Positions 27,819 to 36,448 of a DNA stretch of 64,000 bases are shown here, piece after piece. Positions within the stretch are counted from its first letter, which is position 1, and each line of letters opens with the position of its first letter. Source of the stretch: Vibrio atlanticus (GTDB lineage: Bacteria > Pseudomonadota > Gammaproteobacteria > Enterobacterales > Vibrionaceae); assembly GCF_024347315.1 (NCBI RefSeq), contig NZ_AP025461.1, positions 310,001 through 374,000 of the forward strand, in the 5' to 3' direction. The notes under the pieces were generated by a model. The model did no database searches. It was not told the DNA's origin and saw nothing but the letters and a program-made list of their open reading frames with translations. Made by a program: the position numbers and the translations under genes.

Positions 27819-28753
27819 TAAATAAACCTCAATTTTTTCAAAATAACGACCTCTGCCGCTACGACCACGAGCAGCCCAATGCAAAATAGTGGAAATGCTA
27901 TTGGGTTATCTGTTCCGGGTATCCCAGCGATATTGACACCCAGTAAACCGGTGAAAAAACCAGCAGGGAGGAAAATACCTGCAATGATAGAAAATAGGTA
28001 CGTATTTCTATTCATTTTTTCAGCTTGTTGCTGATTTAGGCTCGCTAAAAATACATTAATTTGTTCGATGTAAAACTCAACAGATTCATTAATTCTCAGG
28101 ATGGTATCAAGACTGTTCTTTATATGACTGTTGTGCTTGCTCAATGGTGCTGGTAGGTCACTCATTAAATCCTCAAAAACGTATTTCTGCGGCTTCAAAT
28201 AACGTCTTAGTCTGAGTAGCCTTGAATGCAGAGCGTTAATGGATCTTATGTCGATTTTGGATGTAGATTCTAACTCATCAATCAATAGTTCGACGGGTGC
28301 TAGGAAGGTTGAAATACTATGGTTGATTCCACGGATCATGCCCAGTAATACATCAGGTAATGATGTCGGGCCTTGGTTTTGTTTTAGATCGGATATTAGA
28401 TTACTGACCGCTTTTGAAGGAACTTTGCGTGTCGATATTAAAGTGCCTTTGTACCATAAGATGCGTAGGCTAAGCATGTCGTCAGGGTTAGCACCTTCGT
28501 TTAGATTAATGCCTCGCAGAATCATCAAAAAACAGTCGTGGGCAAACTGTTCGAACCGAGGGCGGGTGTCATCGGTGAGTAATGAATCGATGATGGCATT
28601 TGGAACCGTATTACTGTAGAGCCATTCTCTCAAACCGTCAGCATCTCTTTGGCAGTGATACCAAGTTGATTGCTCGAATGGGGCTGGGCTGGTGGTGTGT
28701 TCATGTGCCACACCCTCTGAAAATTGCCAGCTTGAAATTATGAAAGCGTCCAT
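27818..28753 (-). CDS. zntB: ZntB/CorA-family divalent metal transporter
   Basis: The 311-residue protein has a large N-terminal cytoplasmic domain and two C-terminal transmembrane helices (about 250-270 and 285-303). The loop between them reads GLLGVNIAGIPG, the GxN form typical of ZntB rather than the GMN of CorA magnesium channels. ZntB moves zinc with a proton gradient. It is co-transcribed and translationally coupled with the MscS-type gene downstream, an unusual pairing that suggests joint control of ionic or osmotic stress. Confidence 0.87.
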   Translation of the reverse strand: MDAFIISSWQFSEGVAHEHTTSPAPFEQSTWYHCQRDADGLREWLYSNTVPNAIIDSLLTDDTRPRFEQFAHDCFLMILRGINLNEGANPDDMLSLRILWYKGTLISTRKVPSKAVSNLISDLKQNQGPTSLPDVLLGMIRGINHSISTFLAPVELLIDELESTSKIDIRSINALHSRLLRLRRYLKPQKYVFEDLMSDLPAPLSKHNSHIKNSLDTILRINESVEFYIEQINVFLASLNQQQAEKMNRNTYLFSIIAGIFLPAGFFTGLLGVNIAGIPGTDNPIAFPLFCIGLLVVVAAEVVILKKLRFI

Positions 28754-29080
28754 TCATTTGTCCTTAATGATATGACGTAAACATTGATATTGTGGCGCCA
28801 TTCAGGTGCCGTATTGAACTGAGCTTAATCTTGGTAAGTTCAATGAGCGATGTGAGTGAGATAAAGTCTAATAAGACAGGTTGGTCTTTGGAGCACGACG
28901 GACTCTTCCATTATTGTCTCTATTAAATGTAGCTCATTGTTTCGTCGTTATAAATTAGCACTCTGGCTCCATGTTAGCGACGAAAAAAAGAAAAGACCGA
29001 GGTCTTTTCTTTTTAGGGGAAGTTGAGGAGAGCTTGTTCAGGCAACTCGAGTTTTCCGATGGTTTACATAAGTAAAAGCA
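28754..29080. other. Intergenic region with terminator
   Basis: This holds the zntB-like promoter region and, near 29000, the eptA terminator. No other gene is seen. Confidence 0.5.
28984..29015. terminator. Terminator of the eptA-like gene
   Basis: Near-perfect palindrome AAAAGAAAAGACC-ga-GGTCTTTTCTTTT, 66 nt past the stop at 29081; symmetric enough to work both ways. Confidence 0.85.
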
Positions 29081-30703
29081 CTAGCGACACGCAGCAAAAA
29101 TGTCTTGGTTCTCTCTATATTCTTTTGTTTGTACATCCATCAGGCCGAGTAAAGAGTCGAACAGGTTATCTTGGGAGAAGCTCTGTTCTTTGCCTGCCTT
29201 TCTTAAGCAGGTCTGGTTTATCCCTTTCTGCTCGGCGAAACCATCAGACATCCACATTATCATAGGCACATGGGTTTGCTCTTTCGGTGCCAATGAATAA
29301 GGCATGCCGTGTAAGTAGACGCCATTTTCTCCCAATGATTCTCCGTGATCGGAAATGTACATCAGCGCGACATTGTACTTATCGGTGAGTTTCTCTAGCT
29401 TCTGAATAGCCTGTGATAGAAAGAAATCTGTGTACAAGATGGTGTTGTCGTAGGTGTTGACCACTTGCTCTTTGGTGCAGTTTTCGATATCAGAACGTGG
29501 GCAGTCTGGCACAAACTTCTTATGTTCGTCTGGGTATCGCTCAAAGTAAGTTGGGCCGTGAGATCCTGAGATATGATAGAAAATGATGCTATCTTGTTTA
29601 AGCTCTTGAGTATCTTGTTCGAAGTTCTCTAGCATGGCTGTGTCATAGCACACATCGTTATTACACAGCGGGTCGCTGTCTTTGGCGACGAGAGTCATCT
29701 CTTTGATTCGATGTGCGACCGCCTTGTCTCCACCATCGTGCTCTCGCCAGATAGAGTGAATGCCCGCGCGGTTCATAATGTCGACCACGTTATCTTGGTT
29801 GTAGGCTTTGTCGCGATCGTAGTTGCTGCGGTTCATGTTAGAAAACATACACGGCACAGAAACCGCAGTGGCGGTTCCGCATGACTGAACATCAGAGAAA
29901 AAGATCGGATTATAGGGTTTGGTATGAGCATTGGTTTCTTTCTCATAGCCATAATATTGGTAGTTATATACACGTGCTGTTTCACCAAGAACAAACACCA
30001 ATAAGGTTGGTTTTTCAGCTTGTTTAGCTTCTGGTTTTAGCTGCGCATCTAAGCCGATTTCTTGGTAAGGAATCGGTTCTTTGATGTAAGTATTGTTGAT
30101 GTATTTTGCGGTTGAAGCGACGTATTCGGTCGGAATGATCATCTTTTTAAGATGAGAGTTATTACGACCAATCGACACATAATCTTTGTAAAACAGTCCA
30201 GCAATAATCGCTATGACAATCAGCGAAGAGAGCAATCCAATCGCCTTCCAAATAGCAAAATCTTTCCACGATTCTTTTTCAAGATCCGTAAATAAAAGCA
30301 GCAGTGACGGGACTCCTCCCATCAGAACAAACCATAAAATAGAATAGCTGCTTAGGTAGCTAGCAGCCTCTCCGCTGTTGGTTTCGAAGACGTTTTCTAT
30401 CATTCCATAGTCTACAAAAATGCCGTAGTTGAACATGCTGTAGCTGACTAAAGAGGAAGTAAGTAGTAACAAGATAAAAAAAGCTTTGGCGAATATCGGC
30501 CAGTTGAATACTTGAAAGATAAAGTTGAATGCGGCGAGAAAGAAAAATGGGATCGAGATGATAAACCCAATGCTTTCGGCTTGTGAGGCACTAAGAATAT
30601 TGAACAGTTCGCGTGAGATAGGCAAGTTAATGACAAGCAGGTAATACACTGCCAAAACGAAAGGGAGTTTGTTTATCGACATGTTTAAGCGTGGTAGATT
30701 CAT
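29081..30703 (-). CDS. eptA: Lipid A phosphoethanolamine transferase, EptA family
   Basis: The 540-residue protein has five N-terminal transmembrane helices (to about residue 175) and a periplasmic sulfatase-fold domain with the nucleophile Thr242 in GETAR, and zinc/metal ligands in SGSHGPTYFERYP (379-391), SDHGES (451-456) and LHG (464-466). Several cysteine pairs for disulfides are present, as in EptA. The family adds phosphoethanolamine to lipid A from phosphatidylethanolamine and can lower sensitivity to cationic peptides. It is monocistronic with its own terminator. Confidence 0.9.
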   Translation of the reverse strand: MNLPRLNMSINKLPFVLAVYYLLVINLPISRELFNILSASQAESIGFIISIPFFFLAAFNFIFQVFNWPIFAKAFFILLLLTSSLVSYSMFNYGIFVDYGMIENVFETNSGEAASYLSSYSILWFVLMGGVPSLLLLFTDLEKESWKDFAIWKAIGLLSSLIVIAIIAGLFYKDYVSIGRNNSHLKKMIIPTEYVASTAKYINNTYIKEPIPYQEIGLDAQLKPEAKQAEKPTLLVFVLGETARVYNYQYYGYEKETNAHTKPYNPIFFSDVQSCGTATAVSVPCMFSNMNRSNYDRDKAYNQDNVVDIMNRAGIHSIWREHDGGDKAVAHRIKEMTLVAKDSDPLCNNDVCYDTAMLENFEQDTQELKQDSIIFYHISGSHGPTYFERYPDEHKKFVPDCPRSDIENCTKEQVVNTYDNTILYTDFFLSQAIQKLEKLTDKYNVALMYISDHGESLGENGVYLHGMPYSLAPKEQTHVPMIMWMSDGFAEQKGINQTCLRKAGKEQSFSQDNLFDSLLGLMDVQTKEYRENQDIFAACR

Positions 30704-30845
30704 AGGTCTTGTCTTCCTGTGTCACTTATCCCTTTATTTTAGTCTCGCTACCAAGAAAGCTCTAATATCAATGCATAAAGCTCAAATAGAAGGCGCTGAG
30801 CGATAAACTGGCTAAAGTGAAATGACGCTAAGGTGTGTAGATACA

Positions 30846-30900
30846 AAAAATTCACTTTACTGAGTGACCTTCATGACAAGGTGGAACAGCAAAGTGAATT
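30846..30900 (-). terminator. Branched terminator of the OmpA-like gene
   Basis: Outer arms AATTCACTTT and AAAGTGAATT enclose an inner ACCTT/AAGGT hairpin; on the minus strand a TTTTTTG run follows. It begins 36 nt after the stop at 30936. Confidence 0.85.
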
Positions 30901-30935
30901 AGTATGTTCAGCTTATTCTATGTGGTTCAATCACA

Positions 30936-31520
30936 TTAGAAGTTGTATGAACCACCGAAGCTAATGCTGTTGAAGGCAAGTGTGTGGTCACCAGCTGATA
31001 TTTGAGAGTTACCAAATTGGACTGTGTCGTCTACGCTCACTGCATCCGCTTGCGAGATCAAGCGTAGCGTTAGGTGTTCGATTGGCGTGTATTCAACACC
31101 TACACCAAAGTGGAAGCCTGTACCACTGTCATCAGCGTAACCAGCACTATTATTTGCGTTTAGGTCAACAGAGCTTAAACCAGCCAAAACGAATGGGCGG
31201 ATTGTGTTGTCGAATGTGTAACCTAGGTTTGCTGATACAGATACAGATGTCGGTGATAGTTTGGTAGCACCCTGCTTGTAGTCTGCGTAATCTGTGTAGC
31301 CAAGTTCAACACCAACGATACGGTTGAATTGGTAGCCGCCGTATAGGTTGTAGCCCATGCCATCTGAATCTAAGCTACCGTGACCGTCTGTGTCAGAATC
31401 TTGGTAGACACTAAGTCCGCCACCAATGTACGCACCGCCGTCAGTACCTGCTGCTAAAGCTGGAAGAGAAACTGCGCTGATTAAACCCAGTGCTAATGCT
31501 GATTTCGTTATCTTGTTCAT
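30936..31520 (-). CDS. Outer membrane beta-barrel protein, OmpA/OmpW-like
   Basis: The 194-residue protein has a signal peptide (about 1-23, cut after ALAAG or ALA) and an eight-stranded-barrel pattern of alternating residues ending in aromatic FGGSYNF, the usual C-terminal insertion signal of outer membrane proteins. Segments GYQFNRIVGVELGYTDY and FGVGVEYTPIEHLTLRL are typical of OmpA-like N-terminal barrels. There is no peptidoglycan-binding domain. The role is structural or as a small-molecule pore; not known. Confidence 0.87.
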   Translation of the reverse strand: MNKITKSALALGLISAVSLPALAAGTDGGAYIGGGLSVYQDSDTDGHGSLDSDGMGYNLYGGYQFNRIVGVELGYTDYADYKQGATKLSPTSVSVSANLGYTFDNTIRPFVLAGLSSVDLNANNSAGYADDSGTGFHFGVGVEYTPIEHLTLRLISQADAVSVDDTVQFGNSQISAGDHTLAFNSISFGGSYNF

Positions 31521-31712
31521 CTTTGTTACTCACTCTTAAATGTCATGCCAGTATCAATCATTTTTATTTTGCGACCTTTCGACCGTTGGTGAGTATTATT
31601 CCGTAGTCTTGTATATATTACTGTATGGCTTTGTAAGCTGAATCGTTACATAGTAGAAAAAATACACATCAGGTTGCTTAGTGAGTCAGGCTGTTTAAAA
31701 CAAGGAATAAAC

Positions 31713-32252
31713 ATGCTAACGAAACAAAACACAGGTTTGGTGGTTGTGGACGTACAAGGCAAGCTCGCACGTCTTGTTAATGAGAGCGATACACTGATCT
31801 CTAACTGTGGAAAGTTGATTGAGGGTGCGCAGATTTTAGGTCTTCCTATTGTTAGCTTGGAACAAAACCCAGAGAAGCTAGGTGCTACGGTCGACGAACT
31901 TAATGACTTATTGAGTGATGCTAAGCCGATACCGAAATTTACTTTCAACGCGTGTGATGAACCCAAGTTTGTTGAGGCGGTGCAAGCCAAGGACGTGGAT
32001 ACTTGGTTAGTGTGTGGTATTGAGGCTCACATTTGTGTTTATCAAACCACAATGGGGTTGTTGGAACTTGGGTACAAGGTTCAGGTAGTTGGTGACTGTA
32101 TTAGCTCACGAACGGCACTCAACAAAGATCTGGCAATCAGTCGACTAATGGATGCTGGTATCCAAATCACAGGATTAGAAATGAGCTTATACGAGCTTGT
32201 GAAAGATTGCCGCGCACCAGAATTCAAGTCCATTTTATCCTTGATTCGTTAA
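31713..32252 (+). CDS. Isochorismatase-family cysteine hydrolase
   Basis: The 179-residue protein carries the family's triad: Asp in LVVVDVQGKL near residue 12, Lys in PIPKFTFNACDE, and Cys in WLVCGIEAHICVYQT. The cis-peptide region VCGIEAH is also typical. Relatives hydrolyse nicotinamide, isochorismate or related amides; here the substrate is not known. The start at 31713 has AAGGA 7 nt upstream and is preferred to a longer non-ATG frame from 31674. The gene for a P-loop protein follows after 54 nt. Confidence 0.87.
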   Translation: MLTKQNTGLVVVDVQGKLARLVNESDTLISNCGKLIEGAQILGLPIVSLEQNPEKLGATVDELNDLLSDAKPIPKFTFNACDEPKFVEAVQAKDVDTWLVCGIEAHICVYQTTMGLLELGYKVQVVGDCISSRTALNKDLAISRLMDAGIQITGLEMSLYELVKDCRAPEFKSILSLIR

Positions 32253-32306
32253 CTTGGGTTTCGTTAAGGTTCGATTCGTTAACTCCCCCCCTTTGAAGAG
32301 GTCTAT

Positions 32307-32849
32307 TTGAATAATCTAATCGTATTTACCGGCGGGCCGGGATCTGGCAAAACCTCAGTCATCGATACTCTGCAAAGTCGAGGTTATCGCTGCGCACCAG
32401 AGGTTGGGCGTAAAGTGATTCAACACCAAGTCGAGCGAAAAGGGAGTGCTTTGCCATGGTTAGATAAAGCGGCTTTTCGTGACGAAATGGTACGAGAAGA
32501 GCTCGCTAATTATCAAGCGTTTGAATCGAGTGAACAGCGCGTTTTCTTTGATAGAAGCATCGTAGATTCATACGGTTACAGCTTGTTGGAAGCTTTGCCG
32601 ATTTCTGAATCTCTGTTGAATCAATGCAATGAACTTGAGTACAACACTAAGGTATTTATTTTCCCTCCATGGGATTCGATTTTCATCAATGATGAAGAAC
32701 GTAAGCAAGATTTCGAGGAAGCGATCGCCACTTATGAAAAGATGGTGACAGCCTATAACCAATTCGGTTATCAGTTGGTGGAAGTGCCCAAGTTATCTGT
32801 TGAGGAAAGAGTCGAGTTTATCTTAACTTCAATTAACTCAGGTGAGTGA
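32307..32849 (+). CDS. P-loop NTPase, AAA_28/NadR-kinase-like
   Basis: The 180-residue protein starts with a P-loop (VFTGGPGSGKTSVIDTLQ) at residues 5-22, followed by EVGRKVIQHQ and FFDRSIVDSYGYS, the latter like the Walker B/LID region of small kinases. It is close in type to the kinase domain of NadR and to AAA_28 proteins. It begins with TTG after GAGG and lies in one unit with the isochorismatase-family gene. If the partner acts on nicotinamide, an NAD-salvage role is conceivable; this is speculation. Confidence 0.8.
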   Translation: MNNLIVFTGGPGSGKTSVIDTLQSRGYRCAPEVGRKVIQHQVERKGSALPWLDKAAFRDEMVREELANYQAFESSEQRVFFDRSIVDSYGYSLLEALPISESLLNQCNELEYNTKVFIFPPWDSIFINDEERKQDFEEAIATYEKMVTAYNQFGYQLVEVPKLSVEERVEFILTSINSGE

Positions 32850-32870
32850 TTTCCAGAAAAACCACAACTA

Positions 32871-32920
32871 AAAAAGCCCCGCAGTATCGACTCGATTGAG
32901 TGAATACTGCGGGGCTTTTT
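32871..32920. terminator. Strong bidirectional terminator
   Basis: Stem AAAAAGCCCCGCAGTAT / ATACTGCGGGGCTTTTT (17 bp) with a 16-nt loop. It serves the P-loop gene on the plus strand and the truncated RpiR gene on the minus strand. Confidence 0.95.
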
Positions 32921-32959
32921 ATTCAAATCGACTAGTTGATGACTTAGTCGTCTTAAAGA

Positions 32960-33313
32960 TTAATCACCGAGAGGCTGTCTATCGCCTCCGCCTCGGTAGG
33001 AATCAAGCGCAACCTTCAAGCGACGCAGTTTGTCGCGAGAACGGTTCTTATGATTGACAGCAATCCCCATAGAAAGCACATCCACTAACGCCAACATAGC
33101 GTAGCGAGAAGCCGACGGCTTGTAGATGAAGTCGGTTTCCATATGCTTGATGGGTAACAAGATATCGGCAATTTTTGCTAGCGGTGTATCTTGTGGGGTA
33201 ATTGCAATGATCTTAAGTCCGTACTGCTTAGCCAGCTCTGCCGTTTCTGTGATCACTGGTGTAAAGCCAGTCGCAGAGATCATCACCATCACGTCATTGG
33301 TATATCCAGCACG
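32960..33313 (-). pseudogene. C-terminal remnant of a MurR/RpiR-family regulator (SIS domain)
   Basis: About 115 codons encode the last two thirds of a sugar-isomerase (SIS) domain as found in RpiR regulators: NDVMVMISATGFTPVITET, LKIIAITPQDTPLAKIAD, then ASRYAMLALVDVLSMG and RDKLRRLKVALDSYRG. The N-terminal helix-turn-helix and the first part of the SIS domain are missing; going upstream the frame meets a TGA eight codons before the GTG at 33292. Two copies of ACGTCATT 20 bp apart (33291 and 33311) sit at the break. The native terminator is still in place. This looks like the 3' remnant of a deletion rather than a working gene. Confidence 0.75.
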
Positions 33314-33451
33314 TCATTATTCAGCATACGACTGATCGTAATGATCGCGAGTGTTTGCTACTGGGTGGCATCGACGGAGTTTCTAGGTGAGTCTTGGATG
33401 AGGCTTTGAGTGGGGTGAGAAATTGCATGTTTGAATTTTAGGGGGGAATAA

Positions 33452-33479
33452 ACGGGGAGGTGTTAGCACCGGTCCCCGT
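33452..33479 (-). terminator. Hairpin downstream of the Bor-type gene
   Basis: Nested stem ACGGGGA-GGTG / CACC-TCCCCGT with a ttag loop and a 2-nt bulge; on the minus strand it is followed by TTTATT. It may be the terminator of the gene at 33608-33904, or part of inserted sequence. Confidence 0.5.
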
Positions 33480-33492
33480 ATTTACATTCAAT

Positions 33493-33544
33493 ATGACGGT
33501 ATTCAATGCTCATCCTGAGCATCAGTGAAAGTATTGAACGTCAT
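33493..33544. repeat. Imperfect palindrome, possible extragenic repeat
   Basis: Arms ATGACGGTATTCAAT and ATTGAACGTCAT flank a 25-nt centre that itself has GCTCATCCTGAGC. It lies in the gene-poor strip beside the truncated regulator and may be a dispersed repeat that took part in the rearrangement. Confidence 0.45.
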
Positions 33545-33607
33545 GCAGAAGCTTCCAAGACCAAACTTTTGGTGTCGTCAGTTGGTTCGTGGACAAATAA
33601 CGACGAG

Positions 33608-33904
33608 TTAAGCTTTGCAGTAAACGCGTGCTTCTCGTGGTGTATAAATACCAAAAGTTACGGCTGCTAGTAAACCATTCACGAATGTCTCTTGAACTTC
33701 AACTTTAGCAACGTTGTCGATACCGTTACATACTTTAGCTGCATCAATTTGCTTTTTCTGCGCTAGACCGTTAATGAAAAAGTGGTGTGACTTTTCAGTT
33801 GTTGGTGCTGTTGCTTCGCTCTCTTGAGGGGCCATTACGAAAGTTTGTTGAGCGCAACCTGTTGCTACTAGCGATAGTGCCGCGATGATCATTAATTTTT
33901 TCAT
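33608..33904 (-). CDS. Bor-family lipoprotein
   Basis: The 98-residue protein has a lipoprotein signal with lipobox VATGC (Cys17) and matches lambda Bor/Iss along its length: CAQQTFVMAP, HHFFINGLAQKKQIDAAKVC, and the C-terminal QETFVNGLLAAVTFGIYTP with EARVYC. Bor proteins are outer-membrane lipoproteins; in E. coli they raise serum resistance when carried on prophages. Here no phage gene is near, so it is either an ancient chromosomal copy or an isolated transfer. It sits between a truncated regulator and an RstB-like kinase. Confidence 0.88.
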   Translation of the reverse strand: MKKLMIIAALSLVATGCAQQTFVMAPQESEATAPTTEKSHHFFINGLAQKKQIDAAKVCNGIDNVAKVEVQETFVNGLLAAVTFGIYTPREARVYCKA

Positions 33905-34027
33905 GTGTTTCTCCAGAGATAAAATTCAGCTCACGTTAGTAAGGGTGAACGAGTGTTGTTTGTTTTGAAGGGGGATATCTAGCCTCCTTCGGTTGATGTT
34001 GAACATTATTCCAGAGATGATTGGTCG

Positions 34028-35347
34028 TTACTGTATGGGTTTGTCAGTCGAATCGTTACACAGTGGAAAGGCTATAGTGAATACGGCGCCCTTTAAAGTA
34101 TTGCTTTGTGCGACTTGTACTGTTGCACCGTGTTGAACACAGATCTTCTTGACGATAGAAAGCCCTAGACCATGGCCACTCTTGGCTTTGTTACGCGCTT
34201 TATCTCCAACATAAAAAGGTTCGAATAGGCGAGAACGGTGCTCTTTTGCTACGCCGTCACCGTCGTCATGCACGGCGATTTGTAACATATCGTGGTGCAC
34301 GCTTGCTTCTATCGAAATTTGTGAGCGTGCGAATTTCATCGCGTTACGTACTAGGTTATCTAACGCGCGATTGAGCAGCGTATCATCTGCTAATATCAAA
34401 TGAGGTTGTTCTGGTAGTGATAGCTCAATACTAAACTCAGTCTCTTTGTTCCAACGGCTCATTGCATGATCGAGAAAGTCTCTTATCTCTAATGGCTGTT
34501 GCAAGTTCTCTAGATCACAACTGTCGAGTTTTGCGTAATATAGTAACTCATCGACCATTTTTTCCATCTCTTCTGTGTCTTCAACAATGCTCTCGATAGT
34601 ATCTTGCTGCCCCTCGTTGAGTGGCGTGTCTTTGAGCATTTCAGCCTGCCATTGAATTCTAAATATTGGAGTTCGCAGTTCATGAGCTACCGCATTGGTA
34701 AGTGAACGATTACTCTCGATTAAGCTATGGATTCGGTCGGCCATCAGATTAAAGGATTTGTTGAGTGAACCAATCGCAATGCCGCTTGAAGTCTCGGCTC
34801 GTGAGGAGAGATCCCCTTCAGCAAAACGCAGAGTGGCAGATTCAAGCTTTTTAACTCGGCGGAAGATGATTAACAGGTGGCATAAGCCGTACAAGATAAA
34901 GCTTGCTAAAAAGAACAACCAAATGAGGTCATCTTCCAATTCTATCTTTTGCCTAATGAACGCTTCACTGTTGGGTAGATAATGATAGGTATTGTCGCTG
35001 CTTGCTAAGCGAAACCAAAGGTCACGTTCATCATCGTGAAAGATAAAGGTATTTGGGTTGGTAGAGAAGAACTCTGAAACTGGGCTTGGTATTTCATCTT
35101 TTGGGTTGAACGTCACCAGTTTATTGCGAGTGGTTTCGACAAACTGGTTCATTGCTTGTTGAGCCGCTTCAAGACCTTGATTCTTAGCGATGTTCTCTAT
35201 CAGTTGCTGGTGGGCTGTCGCTTCGTAATCTTGTAATACATATTCGTAGTCGGTATTGAGCTGATAGACACAAATTTCGTAGGCGAGAAGACCAACAATA
35301 AAGCAAGTTAACAGCCCTAGTAGGGACTCCAAATAGATACGTCGCAT
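34028..35347 (-). CDS. Sensor histidine kinase, RstB-like
   Basis: The 439-residue kinase has a first transmembrane helix (about 7-27), a periplasmic domain (about 28-140), a second helix (about 142-162), HAMP (165-217), HisKA with the His in NAVAHELRTP (about 225) and an HATPase domain with DDGDGVA and GHGLGLSIVKK. The short periplasmic domain and layout resemble RstB. It follows the regulator gene at 35384-36088 by 36 nt, so the two form one operon. The signal is not known; the window places an EptA gene and a Bor lipoprotein nearby, both envelope genes. Confidence 0.9.
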   Translation of the reverse strand: MRRIYLESLLGLLTCFIVGLLAYEICVYQLNTDYEYVLQDYEATAHQQLIENIAKNQGLEAAQQAMNQFVETTRNKLVTFNPKDEIPSPVSEFFSTNPNTFIFHDDERDLWFRLASSDNTYHYLPNSEAFIRQKIELEDDLIWLFFLASFILYGLCHLLIIFRRVKKLESATLRFAEGDLSSRAETSSGIAIGSLNKSFNLMADRIHSLIESNRSLTNAVAHELRTPIFRIQWQAEMLKDTPLNEGQQDTIESIVEDTEEMEKMVDELLYYAKLDSCDLENLQQPLEIRDFLDHAMSRWNKETEFSIELSLPEQPHLILADDTLLNRALDNLVRNAMKFARSQISIEASVHHDMLQIAVHDDGDGVAKEHRSRLFEPFYVGDKARNKAKSGHGLGLSIVKKICVQHGATVQVAQSNTLKGAVFTIAFPLCNDSTDKPIQ

Positions 35348-35383
35348 AATCGCTCTCTTTTATTGCGCCCGTACTGAGCGCGG

Positions 35384-36088
35384 TTAATGCCAGGCGGTCG
35401 AAACAAATAAGTAGCCTTTCCCGCGAATGGTCTGAATTTTTTCTGCTGGTGTTTTGTCATCACCAAGTATCTTACGTAAACGCACCACTTTGTTGTCAAT
35501 CGTTCGGTCGATCCCGTCGTACTCGATCCCACGCAGCGTTTGAGTTAAATAATCACGTGACAGTGGAGTATCAGGGTTGGATGCTAACAGCCAAAGTAGA
35601 TCAAATTCACTGTCTGTCAGTGATAAAACCACATCTGAAAGCTCGCACTTTTTATAGGTGTTTTTCAGAATAAGTTGACCAAACTGAAGGCTACTTGAAT
35701 CATCAACCAGAGGTGTATTGGTTTCTTGACGGCGTAATAGCGAGCGGACCCTTGCCAGCAGAACTCTTGGTTTGATTGGCTTGGTGACATAGTCATCAGC
35801 CCCTGTCTCTAAACCTGCAACGTGATCAAAATCATCATCGCTGGCGGTGAGCATTAAAATTTTACCCTTAAAGAGCGTACGAGTCTGTCGGCAAATTGTC
35901 AGTCCATCGGTTACAGGAAGCATTAAATCCAACAACACAATATCAGGTTGTTCCGCGAGGATGGTCTGTGCGGCATCACTGCCATCGTCCAATACGGTGA
36001 CATCAAAATCTTGCGCGACAAAGTAGTCTTGCAGCATTTTCTGAAGTTTCAAATCGTCTTCCACGATGATCATTTTAGGTTTTGTCAT
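35384..36088 (-). CDS. OmpR/PhoB-family response regulator, RstA-like
   Basis: The 234-residue protein has a receiver domain (acidic pair Glu10/Asp11/Asp12, phosphoacceptor Asp in IVLLDLMLP near 55, Lys in DDYVTKP near 104) and a C-terminal winged helix (about 130-230: LTDSEFDLLWLLASNPDTPLS starts it; DRTIDNKVVRLRKILGDD is the recognition part). It is the first gene of the two-component operon. Confidence 0.92.
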   Translation of the reverse strand: MTKPKMIIVEDDLKLQKMLQDYFVAQDFDVTVLDDGSDAAQTILAEQPDIVLLDLMLPVTDGLTICRQTRTLFKGKILMLTASDDDFDHVAGLETGADDYVTKPIKPRVLLARVRSLLRRQETNTPLVDDSSSLQFGQLILKNTYKKCELSDVVLSLTDSEFDLLWLLASNPDTPLSRDYLTQTLRGIEYDGIDRTIDNKVVRLRKILGDDKTPAEKIQTIRGKGYLFVSTAWH

Positions 36089-36448
36089 TCCGTTATCAGC
36101 CTTATTGTGCGTTTAATTTATTGAGATTACGTGAGCTCGTTTAATTTTGGCAGCTCCTACTGTTGCATATTCATCACAAATGCGTCACGAAGAAATTTCT
36201 GACGTGAATGATTAAACACTTTCCATGCTAGTTCAATGCCGATTTGTAATTTTTGCTTGCGTTTTTCAGTAGGTTAGAGGTGGTGTTTTAGTCTGTTGGT
36301 GAAGAAGGCCGGAAATGAGAGCTCTAATGTCGAGTTTTTAGTTTAATAACAGAAGAGCCAGCCATGAAGCATCTTTTTAAAAAGGTTTCATGGCTGGTTG
36401 GAACTTAATTGGATTTTAAGTCAAAAATTAAGGCCTACGGTTTGAAAT
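36089..36448. other. Intergenic region upstream of the response regulator
   Basis: This 360-bp stretch holds the regulator promoter and the hairpin at 36358-36397. No gene is evident. Confidence 0.5.
36358..36397 (-). terminator. Stable hairpin after the heme-PDE gene
   Basis: Arms CCAGCCATGAA and TTCATGGCTGG (11 of 11 pairs) with an 18-nt loop, 52 nt past the stop at 36449. No long T run on the minus strand (CTCTTCTGTTATT follows), so it may be a terminator of low strength or protect the 3' end. Confidence 0.5.

Noticed and set aside
33293..33607. Insertion sequence as the cause of the RpiR truncation
   Set aside because: No transposase fragment or terminal repeats typical of an IS were found; only short repeats and a palindrome.
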